Shown: piece by piece, positions 1 through 10,399 of the stretch
Position numbering within the stretch: position 1 is the stretch's first letter
Layout: each line of letters begins with the position of its first letter
Notes under the pieces: generated by a model
What the model saw: only the letters and a program-made list of their open reading frames with translations
What the model was told of the DNA's origin: nothing
Database searches by the model: none
Source: Gnetum montanum
Taxonomy: Eukaryota > Streptophyta > Gnetopsida > Gnetales > Gnetaceae
Assembly (NCBI GenBank): GCA_015680685.1
Contig: MNCI01037976.1
Span: 199,155-263,154, forward strand
DNA length: 64,000 bases
Reading direction: 5' to 3'
Position numbers and translations under genes: made by a program

Positions 1-568
1 TGGTGGAGATAGATCAAATTCCAATGATTTAAGAATTTTCTAACTTGGTACAAATCCTATTTCAAATGCTCCACATAGGATGTCTTCCATAGGACTAGTA
101 GAGGTAAAGATTCAACTATAGGAATTACTACATAAGGGCCACATTCGACCTAGTGTATCGGCATGGGGTGCACTACTGCCACTTGTTAAAAATAACAATG
201 TGAGTTTGTGCCTATGCATAGATTACATGCACCTAAACTAGGTGATAGTGAAAATAAATATTCCTTGCCATGCATTGATGACTTATTTGATCAACTTTGG
301 GAAGCTCATGTATTCTTAAAAATTAATCTTAAGTTTTGGTATCATCAAGTGCAGGTTCATGAACAAGATGTGTCAAAGATAGCATTCATATATGGCCATT
401 ATGAGTTTTAGGTGCTTCCATTTGGGTTGAAAAATGCACCAAAAATTTTCATCCATCTCATGAACAGTGTGATGCAGCCATTCCTAGATTAGTTTATTAT
501 TATGTTCATAGATGATACCTTGGTATATTCTTCTAATGCATAGTTTCATGCAAAGAACTTGTGGATGG
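1..568 (+). pseudogene. Chromovirus (Ty3/gypsy) reverse transcriptase, N-terminal half
   Basis: The forward strand reads as the start of a Ty3/gypsy reverse transcriptase, which copies element RNA into DNA. In order I see IRPSVSAWGA (fingers), LCIDY, YSLPCIDDLFDQL, the palm stretch ending YHQVQVHEQDVSKIAF, YGHYEF, LPFGLKNAP, and FIDD as the catalytic loop with one stop between. Stops at about 410 and 490 and several off-consensus residues show it is dead. The wording (PSVSAWG, YPLPRIDDL-like) is that of the Del/Tekay group of chromoviruses. The left end is cut by the window. The right end is not decay: a foreign LTR inserted at 569, and the same domain resumes at 1583 in the same frame once the insert and one target duplication are discounted. 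Confidence 0.85.
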
Positions 569-997
569 TGATGAGTGGCAAGGTACCCCTACACTCAACC
601 ATACGAATACGAGCATGCATGCGCGATCCGGTCGAACTCTGCAGACTAAATGCCTTAACACCACAAGAAACACTTGGGGTTAATCGTTCGTTTTCTTCCC
701 AGGCTTGCTTGTAAGTGTCATGGTGTATGGTTAATCAAGTCTGAGGTATGTGATTTTTTTGGTATTTTTCTTTTTATCTTCTATGCTATCAGAGGAAAGG
801 GTTGAGAAACTAAGCTAACTCTAACTAATGTCCTAAGTCTAAGTTAACTAGCGTCAGCATCCGTTCCCACTTACCGGACACACCCTGAACTATGCAACTG
901 TGGCTTACCAAACGCTAATCGTTACTGGGATCACCACACGTAACGCAAGTGCTCGAAGTGGTCGTACTGAGGCACCTATTTAGCCTAAGTGTGATAA

Positions 998-1278
998 GCA
1001 GCCGATTCCTTAGCTAGCCGTACACACCCGTGGGTGCTCGTAACTAAGTCGTACTTATCACACGTTCTAGCCTAGCAATGAGTAGCCGATTCCTTGACTA
1101 GTCGTACACATTGGACTACCACTGGGATTACCAAGCGCAGAATCCTAGAATACGCTACTGGGTTACCAAGCAGCCAATGCTCGTAATCAAGTTGTACTCA
1201 TGCATTGCGACAAGCAGCCGATTCCTTGACTAGCCATACACTTCCGTAGATGCTCGTAATCAAGTCGTACTTGTGCAC
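998..1278. repeat. Tandem repeats inside LTR copy A
   Basis: The string GCAGCCGATTCCTT (or AGTAGCCGATTCCTT) followed by a CTAGCCGTACAC-like stretch and GCTCGTAAYYAAGTCGTACT recurs at about 998, 1083 and 1213, with a partial unit near 1170. Unit spacing is roughly 85-130 bp. The other copies of this LTR lack the block, which accounts for most of the length difference (1009 against about 880 bp). Confidence 0.75.
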
Positions 1279-1539
1279 ACTAGGAAAGTAGTAAATAAAC
1301 AATAATAAAAACATGTACTGCAAGGTTTATCCAATCAAGTTTGTCTTTATTGCCGTACACAACTTGGGTTCAGGTTACAAGCTGCTCGAATAAAGAGTCG
1401 TTCACTCTAGGACTCCTACTGCAGGCACATGGGAAAAATTCTAAGTCTGGAGTGATCAATCTGCTAGAGCTTTGCTACTTCTAACCAGGATTGGAAAATG
1501 AAGGGAGTGCCGCCTCTTATTTTTAGATATGGCAGCGGA

Positions 1540-1553
1540 CCACGATATCGTGG
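1540..1553. promoter_or_regulatory. 14-bp perfect palindrome in LTR U3
   Basis: CCACGATATCGTGG is a perfect palindrome close to the right edge of LTR copy A. That edge is the U3 start in the element's own orientation. The sister LTRs carry a series of GATATC words at the same place, so this is likely one preserved unit of a U3 repeat. Protein binding is inference only. Confidence 0.4.
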
Positions 1554-1582
1554 CTCAGTGCATGTCGCGTCTCATCAGATGG

Positions 1583-1930
1583 CCTTACAGAATTTGAGGG
1601 TGTGCCAACTATATGCTTAGCCATCCAAGAGTTCAATTTGGTAGTTAGGGATTCAGTTCCTAGGACATGTGGTATTAGGAGTTGACATCTCTGTGGATCT
1701 TGCAAAGATTTCAATCATTCATGATTAGTCTATGCTGTAATTAGTCATGGATATGTAAAGCTTTTTGGAATTATCAAGATATTACCATATGTTTGTGAAA
1801 CATTTTTCTCACATAGCATCTTCTTTGCCTTGATTTTTAAGAAAGGAGACTAACTTAAAGCCTAGTATGTTAAGCTACATTTGAAGAGTTGAAGCAAAGA
1901 ATGGTAATTCCTTTGTCATGAACTGAAAAT
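1583..1930 (+). pseudogene. Chromovirus reverse transcriptase, C-terminal part, and connection to RNase H
   Basis: This continues the RT interrupted at 568. Visible pieces are the thumb-region match QLYA, then IQFLGHVV, then a SFLELSRYYHRFVKHFS stretch matching the family's SFLGLAGYYRRFV motif, and LRKETNLKP leading towards the AFEELK stretch before RNase H. Stops occur about every 15-30 codons. Similarity fades at about 1930, shortly before the leader and primer-site sequence of a Tat-type element, so the rest of this chromovirus is either displaced or deleted. Confidence 0.8.
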
Positions 1931-2012
1931 AGTATCTAATTCTTAAGCCTTACAAATAATTTTTGATGTACTAAAAGTATAAGGCTTATGAACCTAGAGG
2001 CTTAATTTTCAG

Positions 2013-2029
2013 CCCTCCTTCTAGCGCCA
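2013..2029 (-). other. Primer-binding-site candidate of a Tat-type element
   Basis: On the minus strand this reads TGGCGCTAGAAGGAGGG, beginning with TGG as expected opposite a tRNA CCA end. The same string with point changes stands beside Tat-type LTRs at 39848-39863 and, more decayed, at 21131-21143 and 59670-59690. I could not match it confidently to a particular tRNA, so the priming tRNA is left open. Confidence 0.55.
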
Positions 2030-3257
2030 AAAGAACTGTTGGCGACCGTTTGGGACGCGACCGCCAACGAGTGTCCTCGAACAGGATTTAGGTGCCTGCT
2101 GGTCTCTGGCAACACCAAGGCCCAGATACCTCCAAATAACTCAGTAGTTAATGTGAGTATGTGTGTGTGCTGTTGCGGCGTGCGGTTGTATGAAATGTGA
2201 CAATTTCGTTGTGTGTGAACTACAAATGACTTACTTTAAAGAGATTCAGCCAACTTTGTCCAGTACTGTGAGTTATTGAAAGTTTCCTATTTTGTTCAAC
2301 TACCTAGTCTACGCGGTCCTTATAATACCTGCTTGTAACAAGTAAAATTTTGCAAAAACATTTGAGCACAACTCCGCAAATCTACTCCTAATTTTCCCCA
2401 GAGAAAGAGATAGTTCCACAAGAAAACTAGAAATAGAGCAAGATTCAATGGAAATAGACAGAAAAGAAAAGAAAGCAGATTTGTGTGGACCTCAAATATT
2501 TAAACAAGGTAAAATGACACGAGTAAACACTTCGCAATAAAGCTATTCCAAATTCAATATCTACGAATTGTTCAAACCTCCAAGGCTCAACCAAGCAATA
2601 TCTTCAAGACAATCCTACTGTGCTACCAAAAATCGCTGCGTAAACTACCACGTACGAGAGTCCACTTTGACTAGACAATAGATGCCAACGATTGCATTCA
2701 AATAGAACCTTTAAAAGACTTGAAAATTTCTAATTGAAATAACACAGAAAATCACTTTAAAGATAAAGAAGCTATTCTGGTCCCATCAAAATACCAAAGA
2801 TTTTCTGAACCCTCTCGGCTACTAAATTGTTCCACGGTGTGACTACAAACAGAGGCTCTCTTCCAACAACCCAATAGCAGTTCCCAAACGTTGCAAAATA
2901 ACAAAATTTACTACTAAAATGCTCTTAAGGCTCTAAAGATAAATGCACAATAACAGAGGCTTCTACGGAAAAATTTTAATAGAAATTTCTATCGGGCAAC
3001 AAGAACAATAAGAGCAATCTAAAAATCCCAAAATTACCTGCCAAGGATGATACTATCTAAACCACTAGCTAAGAAATTTAAACAAAACAAAAAATGAAAT
3101 GAATAACTCACAGGACCATGACAAAGAGGCTAAAATCTTTTATTCTAGCAAGCCATCTTGCAAACAATCTTCTTGACAAATCTTCTTTCCTCCCAACTGT
3201 GAGACCCAATGTGATGATGATGATTTCAAGTGGTGATCATGCTTCCCCCCTCTTCTT

Positions 3258-3266
3258 CCTTTTATA
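3258..3266 (-). promoter_or_regulatory. TATA box of the Tat-type LTR
   Basis: The minus strand reads CCCTATAAAAGGAAG, a clean plant TATA box inside a non-coding LTR-like segment. If real, transcription would run leftwards towards the primer site. Confidence 0.5.
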
Positions 3267-3289
3267 GGGTTCAAAGGTAGGTAGGGAAG

Positions 3290-3740
3290 TTACAAATTTT
3301 AAAAAAATATCTCACCTAACTTCTCTCCCAAGTCACTTAGCCAACCAATTAGAAAATTACTTATCCAACAAGTTAGGTGGTTACTTGCCCAACAAGTTAG
3401 GTAAGTTACAACAATTTTGGGTGGTTATTAGCCATAAAAAGAGATGAGAAAGTTAACAAGTGGCCTTGGTCATTAAAGTACAATCTAAACAAAATACATA
3501 GGGATACAAGCTATAGTACTCCATACATATTTATCCCTTTGAGATGTCAAGTCTTCTAAATGATGTATAAGAAAGTTGCAATTTTCAAATATCCAAAAAT
3601 ATCTTCAATAACATCTCTCCTAACTTTCCTTTCAAGTAACCTGACTAACCAATTAGAAGATTACTTTCCCAACAAGCTAGGAGAAAGTTACATAGTTATG
3701 AAGAGAAAATATGCAACTGACAAGTGTTTACATCATACAG
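3290..3740. repeat. Degenerate internal duplication in LTR-like segment
   Basis: A block with CTAACTTCTCTCCCAAG, AGCCAACCAATTAGAAAATTAC and CCAACAAGTTAGG at about 3300-3420 recurs in altered form at about 3600-3700 (CTAACCAATTAGAAGATTAC, CCCAACAAGCTAGGAG). Inside the first block CCAACAAGTTAGG occurs twice about 25 bp apart. Such short duplications are common in LTR U3 regions. Confidence 0.6.
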
Positions 3741-4734
3741 GATACAAGAATTTGGCCTTTGCATATAATTTAAATACCTAGGTAAGTATCCAGCATTTCA
3801 ATAATTATTTTTGCGGCTATGCTTCATTTGTTAGAAATATAATTATTTGTAAAATTAACTTTATGAAATAGTAAATACGCTATCTTTGGTGGAGGGTAAA
3901 TATTTTTCAAGTGTCAATGTTCTCCAACGCGGTTAACCGCGTTACTTTGCTTCCTCTGTGCGCGCTCCTTCCTTCCGCGATTTGCGTTGCTTCCTCCTCC
4001 GGACTGCTTCGTCCGTTATTTTCCCTACCACCGCTCTGCGTCGGATTGGCCCAAGGTCATGATTGCCGCTGTCAGTTTGTGGCTGACGTCGCCGAAACCC
4101 TTCCGCTGCTTTGCTGCTGCCATCCCTGCATCTCTCGCGTCTGCCATGGCTGTGTCATTTATTGAACCCCAAAACACGATTGCAGTTTGAACAGCTTTTT
4201 CGCGGAGCTCGGCATCAGTTACTCATATCAATGGTGCAATAACTTGAATTTGAGAACCACCTGCAATGCTGTCTTGCCCCTATTCGTATTTTATTTGGTA
4301 GTTTTTTGCTGGTAACCGTCCCGGATTGCAGACATAGGCGTGGGCGTAGCAACCGGCTGCGTTCTGACCCTGTTTCATTCATCCATTGTACTCTTTGGCC
4401 AGGAGATTAAGTTCATTGCAGAAATAGAATAAAGAAATCCTTCGTGGCAAGTGTTTGACAAAATTTTAAGTGGAATATGAAGGGATTTCTGGCATTTTCT
4501 TGGCAAGATTTTAGCAGCAAGCATCACTACATTTTTATTGCCATTGATACTACGTTTTTTCTCTTGGTGTTTAATCCTATTTCTGACAATATTCAGTAAC
4601 TGTTGCTTCTCAACTCTTGGTTTTTTCTCTTGGTGTTCATTTCCTCTGTTCTTTGGCTCTCATAATTCAGAAAACTTTCATCATTCTGGAAAACTCTTGG
4701 TTTACCAAAAGAACCACATCATTTTTGAATATTA
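3741..4734. repeat. GC-rich ~1-kb repeat unit, copy 1
   Basis: Starts GATACAAGAATTTGGCCTTT and ends GAACCACATCATTTTTGAATATTA. The same unit follows at 4737-5742. Its middle (about 3925-4400) is the richest CpG segment of the window and contains an 18-bp palindrome. Relative to copy 2 it lacks about 27 bp (copy 2: about 5285-5311), and it carries extra sequence near 4605-4630. Short ORFs on both strands run through it, but differences between the copies fall mostly at amino-acid-changing sites, so I do not call a gene. What the unit is I cannot say; no known family motif is visible. Confidence 0.85.
3926..3943. promoter_or_regulatory. 18-bp perfect palindrome (copy 1)
   Basis: AACGCGGTTAACCGCGTT is identical to its own reverse complement. 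It has two CpG sites per arm, in a window where CpG is scarce, and is unchanged in copy 2 at 4922-4939. Function unknown. Confidence 0.6.
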
Positions 4735-4735
4735 N
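4735..4735. other. Single ambiguous base at repeat junction
   Basis: One N sits exactly between the two ~1-kb copies. The only other N, at 44734, also sits between two copies of a direct repeat. This suggests contig joins rather than base ambiguity. Confidence 0.8.
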
Positions 4736-4736
4736 A

Positions 4737-5742
4737 GATACAAGAATTTGGCCTTTCCATATAATTTAAATACCTAGGTAAGTATCCAGCATTTCAATAA
4801 TTATTTTTGTGGCTATGTTTCATTTTTTAGAAATATAATTATTTGTAAAATTAACTTTATGAAATAGTAAATACGCTATCTTTGGGGGAGGGTAAATATT
4901 TTTCAAGTGTCAATGTTTTCCAACGCGGTTAACCGCGTTACTTTGCTTCCTCTGTGTGCGCTCCTTCCTTCCGCGATTTACGTTGCTTCCTCCTCCGGAC
5001 TGCTCTGTCCGTTATTTTCCCTGCCACCGCTCTACGTCAGATTGGCCCAAGGTCATGATTGCCGCTGTTGGTTTGTGGCTGACGTCACCGAAATCCTGCC
5101 GCTGCTTTGCTACCGCCATCCCCGCGTCTCCCGCGTCTGCCATGGCTATGTCATCTATTGAACCCCAAAACACGATTGCAGTTTGAACAGCTTTTTCGCA
5201 GAGCTCAACATCAGTTACTCATATCAACGGTGCAATAACTTGAATTTGAGAAACCCCTGCAATGGTGTCTTTCCCCTATTCGTGGGCAGTGTCCAAGTCC
5301 GGCACATCCGTATTTTATTTGGTAGTTTTTTGCTGGTAACCGTCCCGGTTGCAAGCATAGGCGTGGGCGTAGCAACCGGCTGCGTTCTGACCCTGTTTCA
5401 TTCATCCGTTGTACTCTTTGGCCAGGAGATCAAGTTCATTGCAGAAACAGAATAAAGAAACCCTTCGCGACAAGTGTTTGACAAAATTTTAAGTGGAATA
5501 TGAAGGGATTTCTGGTATTTTCTTGGCAACATTTTAGCAGCAAGCATCACTGCGTTTTTATTGCCATTGATACTATGTTTTTTCTCTTGGTGTTTAATCC
5601 TGTTTCTAACAATATTCAGTAACTTTTTCTTCTCAACACAGAGTTCATTTCCTCTGTTCTTTGGCTCTCATAATTCAGAAAAATTTCATCATTCTTGAAA
5701 ACTCTTGGTTTACCAAAAGAACCACATCATTTTTGAATATTA
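4737..5742. repeat. GC-rich ~1-kb repeat unit, copy 2
   Basis: Direct repeat of 3741-4734 in the same orientation at a 996-bp offset, differing by scattered substitutions (by eye around one in twenty) and a few indels. Most substitutions are C/T or G/A, as expected from methylated CpG decay. To the right the sequence continues TTTATCCTTGATATATTTG, which copy 1 lacks because it meets the N there. Confidence 0.85.
4922..4939. promoter_or_regulatory. 18-bp perfect palindrome (copy 2)
   Basis: Identical to the palindrome at 3926-3943, while neighbouring bases have changed. Confidence 0.6.
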
Positions 5743-6237
5743 TTTATCCTTGATATATTTGTGGTCAGGCCCTATATATTCCCTGTCTGCCACCGTTACT
5801 GAGCCAATCTAAGTTTGTAATGTGCTGAAATATCACATTCTTTGCCCAATGTAAGGTAAAAATCAAATATGTGTTTATCATCATAAAACTCATCCGAATC
5901 TTAAACACCTATTTCATTTTTATTCTTCTTAAGAAAAATGAAACTCCTGCTCCATGTAGTGGCTGAAAATGTGCCAACAGTAGCATTGATGAGTTGAAGA
6001 GGGCTATTGATTAATCTTATAATTTAATGAAGTTGAAGGTAGTCGTACTCAAGTAGAGGGAAACTTATATCATTTAAGGAGTTAAGAGGCATGAGTATTT
6101 GATCCATTAGAAGGATCAGTCCATTAATGATGCTATAAGGATCCATTAAACCAAAGTTCATGAGTGGGGAGTTACTTCAACCCTCACTTCATTATTTACT
6201 TGAGTTCACTTTTTGAATGGTCGAAGAGTTGGTGTAA
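5743..6237. other. Non-coding stretch, nothing recognised
   Basis: AT-rich sequence without coding signal, LTR ends or clear repeats. GGATCC/GGATCAGTCCATT-like words repeat around 6100-6140. I cannot assign it. Confidence 0.5.
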
Positions 6238-6926
6238 GGAAATATCTTTTGATTTCCTTTGATGTTTCCTACATGTGTATTTTTGAAAATTTTGGGACTT
6301 GAAGAAGACATCTTGAAAGATTAGAAGACACCTTGGTTAAGACCTAGTTATGATAGAAGATGTGTATGAGTCAAAGGAAACATCTTACTCAAATGATAGA
6401 AGTCTTATTGGGTAGAATATGTCTTGGGGGAGACACGTTTCCAAGATAAAATATTTCTTGCACAAAAAATCTCCCCTGAGTTGCAAGACATATTAAGCAA
6501 GATGTCCTACTACTAGAGAAGATGTCTCATCCCTAGAGAAGACATCTTGGAAAAATAGAAGATATCTTCACTATAGGAGACATCTTCCCAAGGCTATAGA
6601 TGACCTATACTACCAATGAAACTTTTAAAAACAAATGTCCCAATTTAAGAAATAGCCAAAACATGATTGAAAAGGATGAAAACAACTAGGAAGAAGGTGA
6701 GAATACTTGGGTAACATCTAAAGAGCCTCAAATGGAATTAAGGAAAGGTTTTTATAATACTTGTCTTCTAGTTTATGATAAATATTATGCATTATACAAT
6801 CATTGGTATGATATGTAAGAGAGAGAGATCTTAAGTATAAAGATATAAGCAAGAGAGAGTGGGTGAGAACATTGAGTGAGTGCAATTGGGGATTGCAACT
6901 CCAAGATTAACTTATGATGTGTTGCT
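6238..6926. repeat. Cluster of GAAGAYRTCTTC dyad motifs left of copia LTR
   Basis: At least ten near-copies of AGACATCT or its reverse complement AGATGTCT occur between about 6300 and 6590, for example at 6302, 6517, 6538 and 6575, and GAAGATATCTTC near 6559. Each is an imperfect 12-mer palindrome. The same motif fills part of the copia LTRs (7355-7490; 18870-18990), so this segment is probably a fragment of a related LTR adjoining the 5' LTR. Confidence 0.55.
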
Positions 6927-8214
6927 TGTAGACCTTTTGGTATGTCAAAACCTTAAGGAAAATGGAGAATATAGAATGTTGTGGAAGGTGATATTTTTAT
7001 AGGGCATGATGGAGAGCTTAAGGAATTACATTTGCAAGAAATCTCAAAGTGGAAAATCAAGGAAGCATTGATGAGTACGAGGATGTATAAGTGGAGACTA
7101 CAAGGACTTAAGGGAGCATGGACAAGTACAAAGACTACAAGCTAATGAAGATGCTCCACTAATTAAAAGAAGCTAAATGTATCTATTTATGTTAATTTTG
7201 TTAAGTATTATTCTTGGATGTTTTGGCATATTTTAGAGTGATTTTAGCTCATGTTAATGAATCTAGGAGTTTATAAGATCTATGGAAACTTTTTTGGAGG
7301 CATCCAAAGTCTCCTATCATCAAAACAAGTAGTTTTATTTTCGCATCCTATAGAAGAGACATCTTCCCAGAGACATCTCCTTAGAGATTTCTTCCTAGAG
7401 TTGTCTCCTCTAAAGAGTAGATGTCTTCCAAAAATAGGAGATGTCTCCTTTGGAAAGAAGACATCACTTTCAAAAGAGATGTCTCCCCAAATTTTAAGTT
7501 AGTTTTAGAGATATGTCCCAATCTCAAAATAAATAACTACACTAGCCATTAATTGATCATCGGATGAATTCCAAGGTATATTTGGAAACTTCAAAGCTAT
7601 GAAAAAACATCAATTCTTGTTAATCGAGGAAGAAGAAGCATGTGAGTGTAAATAATCTACATCAAGCCTTCACTGTCTAATCTATTATACTTATGTACTT
7701 CATTGTAACATCATTTGTGCTATTGTATTGATTTTTTGTTGTAATACATCTCAAAGTACAAGGACCTATAAGTTAGTTAAATTATTTCCTTGTAATTTTT
7801 TTCTCTCTTATTGCCTCACTAGGATTGATGTGCTTCTTGCAAGAAGGCATTATCAATGAGCTTTTTGAGACCTAGTTGGGTTGAGTGGTTGTTGCAACAT
7901 CATAACACTTCAGAGAAAATCTCAATTTGTAAAGGTTGTGGGAACCTTGAAGTCACATTCTAAGCTTCTCAAGACCTAGTTGGATTGAGTGGTTTCATGA
8001 TAACAAAATACTCTAGAGTAGAGCTAAAAGTTTGTATAGGGTATGGTACCCTTCAAACCACATTTCATAGAGACAAAGTTTCAAGGTGTTCAAGTGAACT
8101 ACCCTCCGAGTATGGACTACCCAAGTTGGAAAACCAAGTTAAATTTGGTTGTGGTTGTAAATTTTGATTTGGGGAACTTATTCATTTCCTCCCTTATAAG
8201 TTCTATGATCCTCA
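6927..8214 (+). mobile_element. 5' LTR of SIRE-like Ty1/copia element
   Basis: From ACCTTTTGGTATGTCAAAACC (6932) onward this matches 18444-19555 nearly end to end in the same orientation. It ends a few bases before a methionine-tRNA primer site (8217-8228), as a 5' LTR must. The start is placed at TGTAGACC by comparison with the 3' copy and the usual TGTTGACCTTTTGG start of SIRE/Maximus-type LTRs (family knowledge). No target duplication could be found, and the flanks differ, so one edge may be rearranged. The middle (7355-7490) carries repeated AGACATCT/AGATGTCT motifs. Confidence 0.8.
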
Positions 8215-8216
8215 AG

Positions 8217-8228
8217 TGATATCAGAGC
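8217..8228 (+). other. Primer-binding site, initiator methionine tRNA
   Basis: TGATATCAGAGC differs by one base from TGGTATCAGAGC, the standard plant retrotransposon site complementary to the 3' end of initiator tRNA-Met, and lies 2 bp right of the LTR end. Confidence 0.85.
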
Positions 8229-8239
8229 AAGGTTATCTC

Positions 8240-9713
8240 TCATAGATAAATCATCATGAACATAGAAGGTGCTATCAACATCAAACACATTTGGACAAGG
8301 TGCTATCAACATCAAACTGTTGCACTCAATTCCTCTATCACATATACTATAAAGGTAAGTCTCTCATTTCCTTATTTACATCAAAAATAGAGGAGACTAT
8401 ACTTGTAAGATTGATAAAACTTGTGATAATTTGAACAACAAGGAAAGGTCAAATAATGACATTTCCTTTGAAGAAAGGTCTAGGCTTTTTTTGCCATGAA
8501 TTTATTTATTTTTAAAGCTTATGTGTTGAAATGAAAGACGTCTCACATGTTAAGGAAATGAAAATTATAGTTCTTAATTATGAATGTCCTTATGTCAAGA
8601 ACAAGCTTGGACCTTAAGGCTAAGAGTCAAAAACTAACCAATGTAATTGATCAAATGAGTAAGAACTCTTTAGAGAAGCCTAAAAACCAAAAGTACAAAG
8701 ATGAATATCTGAGAAATTTCTTAGAAAAAAATTAATATAATCAATTTCGAGGTAAAGAAATAGGTAAGGAAAGAGGTAAAAATATTTTAAATTCTAGTTT
8801 TGATCTTTCTTCTATAGAATGTTGGGTATGTGAAGGAAGAGGCCACATGGCCTTCAAATATCCTAGTAGTGGTAGGTTAGGGGAAAAATAAAGAAGTGAT
8901 GAAGAGATGAAATGGACCAACTTCTACACTAGTTGAAATGTTGGAGACCAAAAGGATGATGAAAATAATTCACATCTCATCTGTATGGCTTTCACTGATG
9001 ATGATGCTAATAGCTCAGATGATGAACTTAATAAGGATGAGAGGTTTGATTTATTATGTGATGAATATTTATATTTTCAAAATATTTTCATAAAGTCTAA
9101 CAAGAAAGTTAAAATAAAAGTCAAATAAATTCTCTTATAAAATACAACAGTTTATAATCTTACAAAAGAAATCTCATTACTAAGGGTTGAGAGTGAAAAG
9201 CTAACCTTGTCTTATGAGGAGGCTAAGGAAGAGATTGTAGACGTCAAACTTGTGAATGAAAGGGTAGTCAAGGGAAAATAATCCATTCAAATGGTTCTTG
9301 GACAAGGAAGAAATCCATAAGATAAAAGTGGACTAAGATGTTGTTCCCAAGAAAAGGAACTTGCACAAACTCCATCCCAACAAAAGAACTTTCCAAAGAT
9401 TAAAGTGACAAGAAGCACTACATCCCAATTAGAAGTAGCTCCAAACTAATGAAAAGCACCATGAAGGTTTGATCACTGTAATCACTTTTACTATAATAGG
9501 AAGATTAGATGTTATTATTATCATATATTTGGGCATAAATAATGAGAGTGCAATTTAAAATATGATCACATGAGCACTTGGTCATATCATAAGATTCCTT
9601 GGTCTTATTCATATGTGCCTAAAAAGGAATTTTTGTAAGGTGAAAATGATAAGCAAGTAGATCACAAGGAATTTAAGAAAGTTTTGAGAGTCCAAGGGAA
9701 GGAACAAGAAAAG
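8240..9713 (+). pseudogene. Copia gag with zinc knuckles, broken
   Basis: Gag forms the particle and binds element RNA. At 8820-8867 the forward strand reads CWVCEGRGHMAFKYP, a CX2CX4HX4C zinc knuckle whose last cysteine has become tyrosine. It is followed by an acidic stretch (AFTDDDANSSDDE, about 8990-9030) and a lysine/glutamate-rich heptad region (KEISLLRVESEKLTLSYEEA) of coiled-coil type. A second, more worn knuckle (YYYHIFGHK) is at about 9510. This order is typical of SIRE/Maximus gag proteins. Stops and shifts occur throughout; no single start can be chosen. The 3' end is cut by the chromovirus inserted at 9719. Confidence 0.75.
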
Positions 9714-9718
9714 GAGGA

Positions 9719-10225
9719 TGTGACATCCCATTCTAGAATGTCGTAAAAAAATGATTTCTTAATTCATCACATTCATCATATTCATAAATAATATAATGAA
9801 AACATCATAAAATTCATGATAACCAAATTAACTAGTAAATGAATAACTGGTATATGGAATACAAAAGAAAAGTGAAAAACAATTTAATAGGAGAGAATGT
9901 ACTATAACACCCTCTAGGTTATCTTCCCATGCCACTTAAGCCTTACAAGAAATTTGGAACTACCACCATGGTTAGGCTATCTAGCCAAAGGTGTGATTAG
10001 TCCCTTCTTATCTTGCTTCACCCAACTCCCATTACTTGCCTTTCCAAGCTTTGCAACTCCATTCTAGCATGACCTCTAAACCTAGACTTAAATGACATAG
10101 GTCAAACCCATTGCCAAGGAATACATAAATAATTGTAACTTCTCATAATGAGGCACCCCTTCATTTAAAGGTTAATTACATTGTTACAATTTTTTTCTAC
10201 CCTTAACAAACGACAAGACGTTACA
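9719..10225 (-). repeat. 3' LTR of nested chromovirus
   Basis: Plus-strand ends TGTGACATCCC and ACGTTACA; that is, TGTAACGT...GATGTCACA in element orientation. Aligns with 16019-16527 along its whole length (shared words include ACTACCACCATGGTTAGG and CAGTCCCTTCTT with few changes). Confidence 0.9.
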
Positions 10226-10240
10226 ATCTACCCTACTTAA
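10226..10240 (-). other. Polypurine tract of nested chromovirus
   Basis: On the minus strand the bases directly before the 3' LTR read AAGTAGGGTAGAT, a purine-rich run in the position where plus-strand DNA synthesis is primed. Confidence 0.7.
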
Positions 10241-10399
10241 GCATCCAACTTGTGCTCAAGTGCTTCCTCTATATCTAGCTGCTCAACTACTACTTCTTGA
10301 TTATGCTCCTCAACTTCAACTTCTTTGTTATCCTCACTACCATCTATACAAATAGAAGATCATAAATGATAAAACATGATTTATTACATCAATAAAAAT

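Larger units (their letters stand above)
569..1577 (-). mobile_element. Athila-type solo LTR (copy A) with 5-bp target duplication
   Basis: A 1009-bp LTR with ends TGATGAG and CTCATCA, flanked by identical GATGG at 564-568 and 1578-1582. Its start and body match the LTRs at 40889-41430, 46547-47429 and 53900-54780 (for example TGATGAGTGGCAAGGTACCCC at the start, and the stretch around CATCCGTTCCCACTTACC near 850). It is assigned to the minus strand because the full element of this family at 46547-54780 has its primer site left of the right-hand LTR. No internal region remains, so it is a solo LTR left by recombination between two LTRs. It keeps many CpG sites that have become TG or CA in the other copies, so it is probably the youngest copy here. 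Confidence 0.88.
2037..3740 (-). mobile_element. Probable Tat-type LTR of a different subfamily
   Basis: It begins TGTTGGCGACCG just right of the primer-site candidate at 2013-2029, as a 5' LTR of a minus-strand element should. A TATA box on the minus strand lies at 3258-3266. Coding signal is absent. The right edge is uncertain: I stop at the start of the GC-rich repeat at 3741, and no matching second LTR is in the window. Its sequence is not alignable by eye with the Tat LTRs at 21146 or 39871, so it is a separate subfamily. Retained CpG near 2040-2200 suggests it is younger than most of its surroundings. Confidence 0.45.

Noticed and set aside
3911-4165. 84-codon plus-strand frame, also present in the second ~1-kb copy (4907-5161)
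   Set aside because: Equal length in both copies looked promising, but I count about twelve amino-acid changes in 84 codons, most of the nucleotide differences changing the residue, and no family motif. It behaves like non-coding DNA.
5183-5455. 90-codon frame with hydrophobic C-terminal half in repeat copy 2
   Set aside because: Copy 1 is disrupted in this frame by the missing 27 bp and a stop. No recognisable domain.
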